From positions 46,047 through 51,262 of the forward strand of contig PBAA01000039.1 of NCBI GenBank assembly GCA_002715785.1: DNA of 5,216 nt, in the 5' to 3' direction. Position numbers and translations under genes: made by a program. Within the stretch, counting starts at the first letter, position 1. Each line of letters begins with the position of its first letter. This stretch comes from Gammaproteobacteria bacterium (GTDB lineage Bacteria; Pseudomonadota; Gammaproteobacteria; Pseudomonadales; Azotimanducaceae). The notes under the pieces were generated by a model. That model was not told the DNA's origin and did not search any database. It worked only from the letters and a program-made list of their open reading frames with translations. Positions 1 through 5,216 of this stretch are shown piece after piece.

Positions 1-16
1 TAATAACTTAAACAAC

Positions 17-403
17 TTAGTTTTGAGGTATCGGGCGAATTCGTATGTAACCCCAATAGAGAAGCTGCCCGAGCCCTAGGCCAATCGTGCCCCAAAGTAC
101 ATCAAGTACTTCCGCTTGACGGTCTAATGTGAACGTCTGAGCTACCTCTAACGCCACTGAGTAAAAGAACATCCACGCCAAGGGGATCCAGAGAATCTTG
201 AATGCGACGGATGGTGAACTTCGATCGGTATCAAAGTGGGCCAGAACCAGCGCAAGCGTCAGGTAAGCAAGCGCAAATACATGTAATACGACGTCGGGAA
301 ATTGAATCACCTCCGGGTAGGGGCCCGACTTGAGCGCGAGGAATGTACAAATCGCTAAGGGAACCCAGAAAGCGAATCTGAATAACGTCGGCGCATACTT
401 CAT
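17..403 (-). CDS. VanZ-like small integral membrane protein
   Basis: A 128-residue hydrophobic protein with about four predicted membrane segments, near residues 9-25, 38-57, 67-88 and 100-120. The pattern matches the VanZ-like family: D37 and H41 at the start of the second segment, an E-x-x-Q motif (E86, Q89) at the end of the third, and D101 leading a glycine-rich fourth segment (GTIGLGLG). The Asn often seen after that Asp in VanZ proteins seems to be replaced by W104/G105. VanZ itself raises teicoplanin resistance in enterococci, but most family members, including this type in Gram-negatives, have no known biochemical role, so no resistance function should be assumed. The ATG overlaps the hemE stop by four bases (ATGA), indicating translational coupling. 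It is the last gene of the cluster visible here; only 16 bases follow the stop, so further genes cannot be excluded. Family assignment is fairly secure; function is unknown. Confidence 0.8.
   Translation of the reverse strand: MKYAPTLFRFAFWVPLAICTFLALKSGPYPEVIQFPDVVLHVFALAYLTLALVLAHFDTDRSSPSVAFKILWIPLAWMFFYSVALEVAQTFTLDRQAEVLDVLWGTIGLGLGQLLYWGYIRIRPIPQN
400..403 (-). other. ATGA stop/start overlap, hemE to VanZ-like gene
   Basis: On the minus strand the bases ATGA contain both the start codon of the VanZ-like gene and the TGA stop of hemE. Such four-base overlaps usually mark reinitiation by the terminating ribosome. The only nearby purine stretch (GAAGAAACGG, starting about 14 bases before the start) is a weak Shine-Dalgarno match, consistent with dependence on hemE translation. 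Confidence 0.7.
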
Positions 404-1419
404 CGAACCGTTTCTTCATGCACAAAATCGACCAAACGCTTGACGTTATCGACGGGCGTATCCGGAACAATCCCGTGACCTAAATTGAATATATGTCCCG
501 GTCGCTCACCAACTTCGCGTAAGAGGGTTTGTGCTTGGCTGATCATGCTACTTGAGTGACCGCAAAGGGCGATCGGATCCAAGTTACCTTGGATCGCTCG
601 ACTGCCCAAACGATCCCACGTCGCAACCAAAGGAACGCGCCAATCGAGCGCCATTAAATCCGGTCCCGTGGCATACATGGAGTCGAGTAAATGTGCATTG
701 CCTGTTCCAAAGTAAATGATAGGCACTTGCCCCCGAATGCTCCGCATGAGCCGTCGTGTAGCCGGAGCCACATACCGTTCATAGTCCGCGAGTGATAAAC
801 AACCCACCCAACTGTCAAATAGCTGAATAGCTTGCGCCCCGGAGGCGATCTGCAGTCGCACATAATCTGCAACCGTATCCACGAGTTTATCCATCAAGGA
901 TTGCCACAACTCCTCGCGGTCATACATCAGCCGCTTCACATACGCATAATTTCGCGAGCTCTTACCCTCAACCGCGTAGCATGCAAGCGTGAATGGCGCC
1001 CCCGCGAAACCGATCAGCGCGACTTCTTTTGGTAGGTCGTCAAGTATGCGACCTAGAGTTTCTACGACATAACCACACCCTTCCTCCGCCGGAACAACGG
1101 TTAAAGCCTCTATCGCTTGTTGGTCCCGTAGCGGATTTTCAAACACTGGTCCAAGGCCCGGTTTGTAATCGAGATTGAGACCCATGGGCTCGAGCACGGG
1201 GAGCAAATCGGCAAACATTATTGCCGCGTCAACGCCTAGTATTCGTTGCGCATCCAACGTCGCTTTTGCCGCAAGCACGGGATTCTTAAAGAATTCTAGG
1301 CTGGAGGTATCGCCTTTCAAGGCGTGATATTCCGGCATATAACGTCCCGCCTGGCGATTTAACCAAATGGGCGTGTACGGTGTGCTATCGCCGGAACATG
1401 CATCCAGAAAGATCGACAT
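400..1419 (-). CDS. hemE: Uroporphyrinogen decarboxylase
   Basis: Cytosolic enzyme that removes four carboxyl groups from the acetate side chains of uroporphyrinogen III to give coproporphyrinogen III in heme synthesis. The family motifs are present: PIWLNRQAGRYMPEY at residues 17-31 (R22 and R26 match the substrate-binding arginines), the catalytic-type Asp D71 in MFADLLP, GAPFTLACY at 140-148 with Y148, FDSW at 201-204, QGNLDP at 277-282, and FNLGHGI at 311-317 with H315. At 339 residues it is near normal length (E. coli has about 354) and no essential block is missing. The segment after D71 reads LLPVLEPMGL, whereas gammaproteobacterial enzymes typically have ILTVPDAMGL, so this copy belongs to a different branch. 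Its ATG shares one base with the fabV stop (TGATG). No good Shine-Dalgarno sequence lies upstream, so its translation probably depends on fabV. It overlaps the VanZ-like gene downstream by four bases. Confidence 0.97.
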   Translation of the reverse strand: MSIFLDACSGDSTPYTPIWLNRQAGRYMPEYHALKGDTSSLEFFKNPVLAAKATLDAQRILGVDAAIMFADLLPVLEPMGLNLDYKPGLGPVFENPLRDQQAIEALTVVPAEEGCGYVVETLGRILDDLPKEVALIGFAGAPFTLACYAVEGKSSRNYAYVKRLMYDREELWQSLMDKLVDTVADYVRLQIASGAQAIQLFDSWVGCLSLADYERYVAPATRRLMRSIRGQVPIIYFGTGNAHLLDSMYATGPDLMALDWRVPLVATWDRLGSRAIQGNLDPIALCGHSSSMISQAQTLLREVGERPGHIFNLGHGIVPDTPVDNVKRLVDFVHEETVR

Positions 1420-1421
1420 CA
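1417..1421 (-). other. TGATG stop/start overlap, fabV to hemE
   Basis: On the minus strand TGATG joins the fabV stop (TGA) and the hemE start (ATG), sharing one base. The preceding bases (GATTGGCCACTG) contain no recognisable Shine-Dalgarno element, so hemE is likely translated by ribosomes finishing fabV. Confidence 0.7.
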
Positions 1422-2609
1422 GTGGCCAATCATCAATTCTATATCTGCATCGTAATCGACACTTTCGATGCCAAAGCCAAACAAACGAAAAAAATCGTCT
1501 CTGAATCCACGAAGGTCAGCGAGGTCCGCAATATTATCTGTCGTTACTTTTGACCACCGACGCTGTACTTCCGATTGGATTTCGGCATCGAGCTCATAGT
1601 TGTCCATGCGAATACGACCAATCTCATCCATACGCTTGGTCTGATTTGAATATAGTTGCTCACGGAAGAGCCGATGGATATGGGCGATACAATCCTCGTG
1701 ACAGTCGCGTTCCTTCATCACTCGAAAAAGGATAGAAAAATACAAAGGAACAACGGGGATTGCCGTACTTGCTTGCGTCACGACCGCCTTCAAAACTGCG
1801 ACGTTGGCACGGCCATTTGTACCCGTTAGTTTCGTCGATATTTCTTCCGACGCGCGATCAAGGTCCTCTTTCGCACGACCCAATGTTCCATCCCAATAAA
1901 TAGGCCATGTCAGCTGATTACCAATATAGGTATAGGCAACGGTCTCAAATCCAGATGCCAGTACATCAGCTTCCTGAAGCGCCTCGATCCAATATTCCCA
2001 ATCCTCACCCCCCATAACCGCAACCGTCGCGTCCGCCTCGTCCGCATCAGCCGGATCGAGGTCTATATCAACCACTTCCGCATTGCCCGACACAAGATCA
2101 AATTTAAGCGTTTGTGAGGAAAATACTTTTCCCAGTGGTTTAATCGACGAGCGGTAGAACTCACCAGTTCGCGGATGTTTGCGTACCGGCGAAGCGAGGC
2201 TATAAACCAATAAATCGATCTCGCCTAGATCCGAGCGTATGGCGTCGATTGTCTGCGCTTTTATCTCGTCTGAGAACGCGTCTCCATCAATAGTGCGCGC
2301 ATACAGTCCCGCTTGCTCGGCCCGTTGTTCGAATGCGGCATTGTTGTACCAACCAGCGCTACCGGTTTTGTTTTCTGATGGTGCCTTTTCAAAGGAGACG
2401 CCCAAGGTCGCTGAACCACATCCAAAAGCCGACGTAATACGTGAAGCGAGCCCGTAGCCGCTCGAACAGCCGACAATAAGCACATTCCTAGGACCGCTTA
2501 TTGTGTCGAAACCACGGACATACTCGATCTGTGTACTTACATTTTTTGCGCAACCGACCGGATGGGCCGTCGTACAAATAAAACCTCGAATGCGTGGTTT
2601 GACAATCAC
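1419..2609 (-). CDS. fabV: NADH-type trans-2-enoyl-ACP/CoA reductase FabV
   Basis: FabV-type enoyl reductase, which reduces trans-2-enoyl-ACP (or -CoA) in the final step of fatty-acid elongation. Known FabV enzymes are much less sensitive to triclosan than FabI. The 396 residues match the family length. The N-terminus (KPRIRGFICTTAHPVGC) is diagnostic. A Rossmann nucleotide-binding loop, GCSSGYGLASR, spans 47-57. The following strand ends in F73-E74, and the acidic residue there suggests preference for NADH over NADPH (inference). The active-site Y-x8-K motif is intact at Y238 and K247 within WPIYWDGTLGRAK, and Y226/Y228 lie just before it. The C-terminal FAD-type segment (RGFRDDFFRLFGFGI) is also typical. 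The start is GTG, chosen because family members begin two or three residues before the KPRIRG block; the Shine-Dalgarno sequence is weak. It lies 39 bases after the kinase-like gene and overlaps hemE by one base. The first half resembles short-chain dehydrogenases, but length and motifs fit only FabV/Ter. Confidence 0.96.
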   Translation of the reverse strand: MIVKPRIRGFICTTAHPVGCAKNVSTQIEYVRGFDTISGPRNVLIVGCSSGYGLASRITSAFGCGSATLGVSFEKAPSENKTGSAGWYNNAAFEQRAEQAGLYARTIDGDAFSDEIKAQTIDAIRSDLGEIDLLVYSLASPVRKHPRTGEFYRSSIKPLGKVFSSQTLKFDLVSGNAEVVDIDLDPADADEADATVAVMGGEDWEYWIEALQEADVLASGFETVAYTYIGNQLTWPIYWDGTLGRAKEDLDRASEEISTKLTGTNGRANVAVLKAVVTQASTAIPVVPLYFSILFRVMKERDCHEDCIAHIHRLFREQLYSNQTKRMDEIGRIRMDNYELDAEIQSEVQRRWSKVTTDNIADLADLRGFRDDFFRLFGFGIESVDYDADIELMIGH

Positions 2610-2648
2610 AATCGTGTTACCGCTACCGTTCCCAAAGACAGGGTTTAA

Positions 2649-3650
2649 CTACAACGGGCGCAGCATCATACCTTCTGCAACGGCATACCGCATGGCGGCG
2701 CCAACGTCATATACCCAAGGGCCATCTCGACGAATAGTTGCTGACACGGATCGATTATTGGCTAGCTTGTGCTCCCGATCACCGTCCAAGGCGAGGATCC
2801 CCTCTCCCTCAAATGTCACCGACTCACCCAAATCAACTCGTTGACTACTCGAAATCGCAACTTCTTTAAAGAAACCTGGCGATAAAGGCACCTTGATATG
2901 CATATCTGAGTCTCTCTTTTCGCCAATCTCCACCAACAATCCGCAATCATCTTTTTCCTCAACCACAGAAATAAGACCACCGACCGGCGACATGCCAACC
3001 GTATCCGGCAACGCCCTTGTCAAAAGCATTCTCATTATTTTAGCTTCGTCATAAGGCAGCAGATTGCCTACGTAGTCGTCCCGAAGTTGTACGGCGTCAA
3101 TCAAAGCAATGTCGCTAATCCCATCCGAAAAAACCGTGTGTAGCACCTTAGCTCGAGTTCGAATTCTGAATGCGCTTTCTTCTGGAAACCGTCCCATCGC
3201 GGCTAATGCCGCAACCATGCCCGCGGTGGTTGGTTCGACCATTGAAGGGAACACATTGTTGGTGCCGGTGGAAAGCGCGATCAGGTCCAGCTGAGGGGCG
3301 CTCCTCGCGATGATCCTATTGGTACCATCACCACCAAGTGAAACAATCACTTCTACGCCCTCTCCAACAAAAGCCCGCACCGCGCGTTCAGTGTCGGAAG
3401 CGTCATGGCGTAGTTCAATTCCAAGACTGATGACCTTGGCTTTCAGCGGCATCCAGTCGAGCGCCATGGACGCAATACGAAACGGTTCGTCAACAATATA
3501 TATTTCATTAACCCCAATGGAATCCGCACCAGCCGCAATGCGCGCAACGATGTCCCGCTTGGCTTCATGAGTCATGTTCGTCGCCCGGGCCGCGAGTCGA
3601 CGCACATCTCGGCCCGACATTGGATTCACACAAATAGCGATAGCACTCAT
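2649..3650 (-). CDS. NAD kinase-fold protein, AcoX-like
   Basis: A 333-residue protein of the ATP-NAD kinase/diacylglycerol kinase-like superfamily. Visible motifs are an N-terminal NPMSGRDVRR block (9-18), the hallmark GGDGTNR (106-112) that forms the phosphate-binding and catalytic loop in NAD kinases, STGTNNVFP (127-135), and DGDRE (289-293) resembling the conserved C-terminal DG motif. The STGTNNVFP block and the ALIDAVQLRDDYVG segment (182-195) resemble AcoX, a protein of unknown biochemistry encoded in acetoin-catabolism operons. No acetoin dehydrogenase genes are visible here, so acoX is not used as the gene name. It may phosphorylate NAD(H) or another small molecule, but substrate and activity are unproven. 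It is the first gene of the minus-strand cluster, 39 bases before fabV. The ATG is preceded by an in-frame TGA 27 bases upstream and only a weak ribosome binding site. A true housekeeping NAD kinase (NadK) is a less likely alternative because the internal motifs match AcoX better. Confidence 0.8.
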   Translation of the reverse strand: MSAIAICVNPMSGRDVRRLAARATNMTHEAKRDIVARIAAGADSIGVNEIYIVDEPFRIASMALDWMPLKAKVISLGIELRHDASDTERAVRAFVGEGVEVIVSLGGDGTNRIIARSAPQLDLIALSTGTNNVFPSMVEPTTAGMVAALAAMGRFPEESAFRIRTRAKVLHTVFSDGISDIALIDAVQLRDDYVGNLLPYDEAKIMRMLLTRALPDTVGMSPVGGLISVVEEKDDCGLLVEIGEKRDSDMHIKVPLSPGFFKEVAISSSQRVDLGESVTFEGEGILALDGDREHKLANNRSVSATIRRDGPWVYDVGAAMRYAVAEGMMLRPL

Positions 3651-3734
3651 TCGCTTAATTGTCGTTTCTTCGTGTCAAAATCGGCAACAATTCCTAGTCC
3701 GTTGATTCGATGGCCTGAATTGCAGTGGTTTCCA

Positions 3735-3753
3735 TAGCAAAGGTTGCTAACCT
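3735..3753. repeat. Two overlapping inverted repeats, possible operator
   Basis: Two perfect short palindromes overlap in the divergent intergenic region. TAGCAA-AGG-TTGCTA (3735-3749) has six-base arms and a three-base centre. AGGTT-GCT-AACCT (3741-3753) has five-base arms and a three-base centre. They lie 82-100 bases upstream of the kinase-like gene and about 165-185 bases upstream of dapD. This is the arrangement expected of a regulator binding site serving the minus-strand cluster, but no regulator gene is visible nearby. The two forms could also be mutually exclusive RNA hairpins if transcribed. Confidence 0.4.
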
Positions 3754-3767
3754 ATTGGGTCTGGTCA

Positions 3768-3886
3768 CGGGAAAGCAAGGATAACCTTGTTGACTCCTAC
3801 GCTCGCAATTGACGAAATACCAATGGGGGCATGTGCCCTGTTTGTTCTTTCTCGATACCAGTATTGACGAATCCATGCGGGAAAGC
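3768..3886 (+). repeat. Short direct repeats upstream of dapD
   Basis: CGGGAAAGC occurs at 3768-3776 and again at 3878-3886, exactly 110 bases apart. TTGACGAA occurs at 3809-3816 and 3864-3871, exactly 55 bases apart, with a further TTGACT at 3790-3795. The repeats may be remnants of an old duplication of promoter sequence or repeated protein sites. The flanks do not align well, so a true 55-base tandem unit is not supported. Confidence 0.35.
3776..3789. repeat. Short inverted repeat CAAGG-ATAA-CCTTG
   Basis: Five-base perfect arms around a four-base centre, 23 bases beyond the overlapping palindromes. It is too short for a terminator and has no following T-run, but it adds to the symmetric elements in the divergent promoter region. 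Chance occurrence is quite possible. Confidence 0.25.
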
Positions 3887-3894
3887 GCAATAAA
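3864..3894 (+). promoter_or_regulatory. Candidate sigma-70 promoter for dapD
   Basis: A TTGACG hexamer (3864-3869) matches five of six bases of the -35 consensus. The best -10 candidate is AATAAA (3889-3894), four of six matches, with a rather long 19-base spacer. Transcription would start near 3900 and give a leader of only about 18 bases containing the ribosome binding site. The TTGACT (3790) and TTGACG (3809) copies upstream lack a good -10 at proper spacing. The assignment is tentative. Confidence 0.35.
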
Positions 3895-3907
3895 AGTCCC
3901 CCGTACC

Positions 3908-3913
3908 GAGGAA
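3908..3913 (+). promoter_or_regulatory. Ribosome binding site of dapD
   Basis: GAGGAA lies five bases before the ATG at 3919, a strong Shine-Dalgarno match. It supports this start, giving the N-terminus MNIESVIDAAW expected for DapD. It is the clearest ribosome binding site in the window; the minus-strand genes have weak ones or rely on overlap. Confidence 0.75.
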
Positions 3914-3918
3914 TACAT

Positions 3919-4752
3919 ATGAATATCGAATCGGTTATCGACGCAGCGTGGCAAGACCAAGAGAACATAGATGCGAGCACCCAGGGAGAAGTACGGGTAG
4001 CTGTCGACGAAGCTCTATCTAACCTCGATGACGGCACGCTACGGGTCGCTGAAAAGGTCGCTGACGAATGGTTGGTAAACGAGTGGTTAAAAAAGGCCGT
4101 TCTACTAAGTTTTCGACTTAACCCCTTTCGGAAGGTGGCGGGGGGGCCAGGAGACACCAACTGGTGGGATAAAGTCGCGCCAAAGTTTGCGGGCTGGGAC
4201 GAAGATCAGTTTAAAGCGGCGGGGTTTCGCGCAGTTCCAACAGCATATGTGCGTCATTCCGCCTATATCGCGCCGAACGTGATCCTCATGCCTAGCTTCG
4301 TAAACGTTGGTGCCTACGTCGATACAGGGACCATGATCGATACGTGGGCAACTGTCGGTTCCTGCGCTCAAATAGGTAAAAACTGTCATATCTCAGGTGG
4401 CGCAGGGATCGGAGGTGTGTTGGAGCCTCTGCAGGCGGCTCCCGTGATCGTCGAAGACGGCTGTTTTATCGGGGCCCGGTCCGAAGTCGTCGAGGGCGTC
4501 CTTGTCGAAGAAGGCGCAGTCTTGTCGATGGGGGTATTCATCGGCGCGACCACCAAAATCGTTGATCGATACTCTGGAGAAATTTACACGGGTCGCGTAC
4601 CACCGTACTCAGTCGTCGTTCCTGGGTCTTTACCGCCTCCGCCTCATGACGATGGAAACCCAAGACCGAGTCTCTACTGTGCCGTAATTATTAAGACCGT
4701 GGACGCGCAGACGCGCTCGAAAACAGCCATTAACGAGCTGCTCAGAGATTAG
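3919..4752 (+). CDS. dapD: Tetrahydrodipicolinate N-succinyltransferase
   Basis: Transfers succinyl from succinyl-CoA to tetrahydrodipicolinate in the succinylase route to meso-diaminopimelate and lysine, so it supplies the cell wall as well as protein synthesis. The 277 residues fit the family (E. coli has 274). An alpha-helical N-terminal domain (about 1-110) is followed by a left-handed beta-helix of hexapeptide repeats (about 113-230), which makes the trimeric acyltransferase core, and a short C-terminal domain. Signature blocks are GTMIDTWATVGSCAQIGKN (137-155), with D141 matching the catalytic Asp, GGVLEPLQA (175-183 region), and FIGARSEVVEG (183-193), with E189 matching the catalytic Glu. 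The C-terminus ends in the usual INELLRD. A GGPGDTNWWDKV segment (75-86) is longer than in E. coli and recalls alphaproteobacterial DapD, and residues 237-253 are proline-rich. The ATG has a good ribosome binding site. Its upstream gene is divergent; folA converges from downstream. Confidence 0.97.
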   Translation: MNIESVIDAAWQDQENIDASTQGEVRVAVDEALSNLDDGTLRVAEKVADEWLVNEWLKKAVLLSFRLNPFRKVAGGPGDTNWWDKVAPKFAGWDEDQFKAAGFRAVPTAYVRHSAYIAPNVILMPSFVNVGAYVDTGTMIDTWATVGSCAQIGKNCHISGGAGIGGVLEPLQAAPVIVEDGCFIGARSEVVEGVLVEEGAVLSMGVFIGATTKIVDRYSGEIYTGRVPPYSVVVPGSLPPPPHDDGNPRPSLYCAVIIKTVDAQTRSKTAINELLRD

Positions 4753-4775
4753 CAATTGGAGCAATCGCAGGAACA

Positions 4776-5216
4776 TCATGCTCGTTCCATAATATGAATC
4801 GAGAACGGGTGCGTGTTGCGTTCGTTAGCGAAAAAGTCTTCCTTCTCGATAGTCTGCCAGCATCCCCAATCGAAGGAAGGGAAAAACGTATCTCCATCAA
4901 CTTCCGCATCGACTAATGTGCAGTAGAGGCGGTCTGCACGATCTAAGGTCTCTGCATATACCCTAGCACCGCCGACAACAAAGCACTCCTCCACAGCATC
5001 AATTTCACACTGGGTCGAGGCAATGGTTAGCGCTGACTCAATATCCGAAACGACTGTGACGTCCGGATTAAGGTACCCCTTCGCCGAAAGCACAATATTT
5101 CTGCGTCCAGGAAGCGGTCGACCCACCGACTCGTACGTACGACGACCCATCACGACCGGACGACCAAACGTCGTCCTTTTAAAAAAAGCGACATCGTCTG
5201 ATAGTTGCCACGGAAG
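4776..5216 (-). CDS. folA: Dihydrofolate reductase, 5' end cut by window edge
   Basis: Reduces dihydrofolate to tetrahydrofolate with NADPH, supplying one-carbon carriers for thymidylate and purine synthesis; it is the target of trimethoprim. The window holds 146 residues, from a leucine codon at the right edge to the TGA stop. The first visible block, LPWQLSDDVAFFK, matches E. coli MPWNLPADLAWFK (residues 20-32), so about 19 residues including the start lie outside. The acidic substrate-binding residue equivalent to E. coli D27 is present (codon 5193-5195). The NADPH-binding MGRRTYES and GRPLPGRRN blocks, the VVGGARVY motif (matching E. coli VIGGGRVY) and VDGDTFFP near the C-terminus are also intact. 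A start at the internal GTG at 5151-5153 would remove D27 and the PW motif, so it is not the real start. It converges with dapD, with 23 bases between the two stop codons and no clear terminator. It looks chromosomal rather than like a plasmid dfr cassette. Confidence 0.96.
   Translation of the reverse strand, partial: LPWQLSDDVAFFKRTTFGRPVVMGRRTYESVGRPLPGRRNIVLSAKGYLNPDVTVVSDIESALTIASTQCEIDAVEECFVVGGARVYAETLDRADRLYCTLVDAEVDGDTFFPSFDWGCWQTIEKEDFFANERNTHPFSIHIMERA

Noticed and set aside
17..403. The VanZ-like protein as a glycopeptide-resistance gene
   Set aside because: Only family-level similarity, no van cluster, and a Gram-negative context; resistance is not supported.
2503..2844. A 113-residue plus-strand frame across the kinase-like/fabV junction
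   Set aside because: It is antisense to two well-supported genes and shows no family features; a shadow frame.
3673..3678. A perfect TTGACA on the minus strand upstream of the kinase-like gene
   Set aside because: It lies 22 bases before the ATG, so a -10 at normal spacing would fall on the start codon. It cannot drive this start as annotated.
3831..3893. A 20-codon Cys-containing plus-strand frame (MCPVCSFSIPVLTNPCGKAQ) upstream of dapD
   Set aside because: The G-run before the ATG is too close to act as a ribosome binding site, and the frame overlaps the candidate promoter. No support beyond being open.
3651..3918. A possible lysine riboswitch in the dapD upstream region
   Set aside because: I could not find the long paired architecture of a lysine riboswitch, and the likely transcription start leaves only a short leader.
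3875..3922. A 15-codon plus-strand frame (MRESAIKVPRTEEYI) ending in TGA that overlaps the dapD ATG
   Set aside because: No ribosome binding site, only one Lys codon so not a lysine attenuator, and it would lie upstream of the likely transcription start. The overlap is probably chance.
3694..3960. An 88-residue minus-strand reading frame in the intergenic region, starting inside dapD
   Set aside because: No recognisable motifs, unusual Cys/Arg-rich composition, overlap with the secure dapD start and its promoter region, and no good ribosome binding site.
3765..4160. A 131-residue minus-strand frame opposite the dapD 5' half
   Set aside because: It is antisense to dapD, Ser/Arg/Phe-rich and without motifs; a shadow of the dapD coding frame.

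Overview
This window (roughly half G+C) is dense bacterial chromosome carrying housekeeping and accessory metabolic genes. I see no phage, insertion sequence, CRISPR array, tRNA or rRNA. FabV, the DapD type and the compact gene packing suggest a member of the Pseudomonadota, perhaps Gammaproteobacteria. The assignment is tentative: the HemE lacks the usual gammaproteobacterial signature near its active site, and the DapD carries a GGPG...WWDKV segment that I associate more with alphaproteobacterial homologues.

Layout. Positions 17-3650 hold a tight four-gene cluster on the minus strand. In transcription order it contains an NAD-kinase-fold (AcoX-like) protein, the NADH-type enoyl reductase FabV, uroporphyrinogen decarboxylase HemE and a small VanZ-like membrane protein. 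FabV/HemE share one base (TGATG) and HemE/VanZ share four (ATGA), so the last three genes are probably translationally coupled; FabV follows the kinase-like gene after 39 bases. A 268-base divergent intergenic region (3651-3918) separates this cluster from dapD on the plus strand. It holds a candidate dapD promoter, a good dapD ribosome binding site, overlapping inverted repeats and short direct repeats. After dapD, a folA gene on the minus strand converges on it with 23 bases between the stops; folA runs off the right edge and lacks about 19 N-terminal residues.

How the genes fit together. HemE makes coproporphyrinogen III for heme. FabV performs the last reduction of fatty-acid elongation. 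DapD acts in the succinylase branch of lysine/diaminopimelate synthesis. FolA makes tetrahydrofolate. The kinase-like protein and the VanZ-like protein have no assigned role here. The cluster therefore combines nicotinamide-nucleotide-related, fatty-acid and heme functions in one likely transcript, an arrangement I do not recognise as a standard operon. I found no convincing evidence of a wholly new system. The best leads are this operon, the orphan AcoX-like protein, the atypical HemE and the palindromes in the divergent promoter region.
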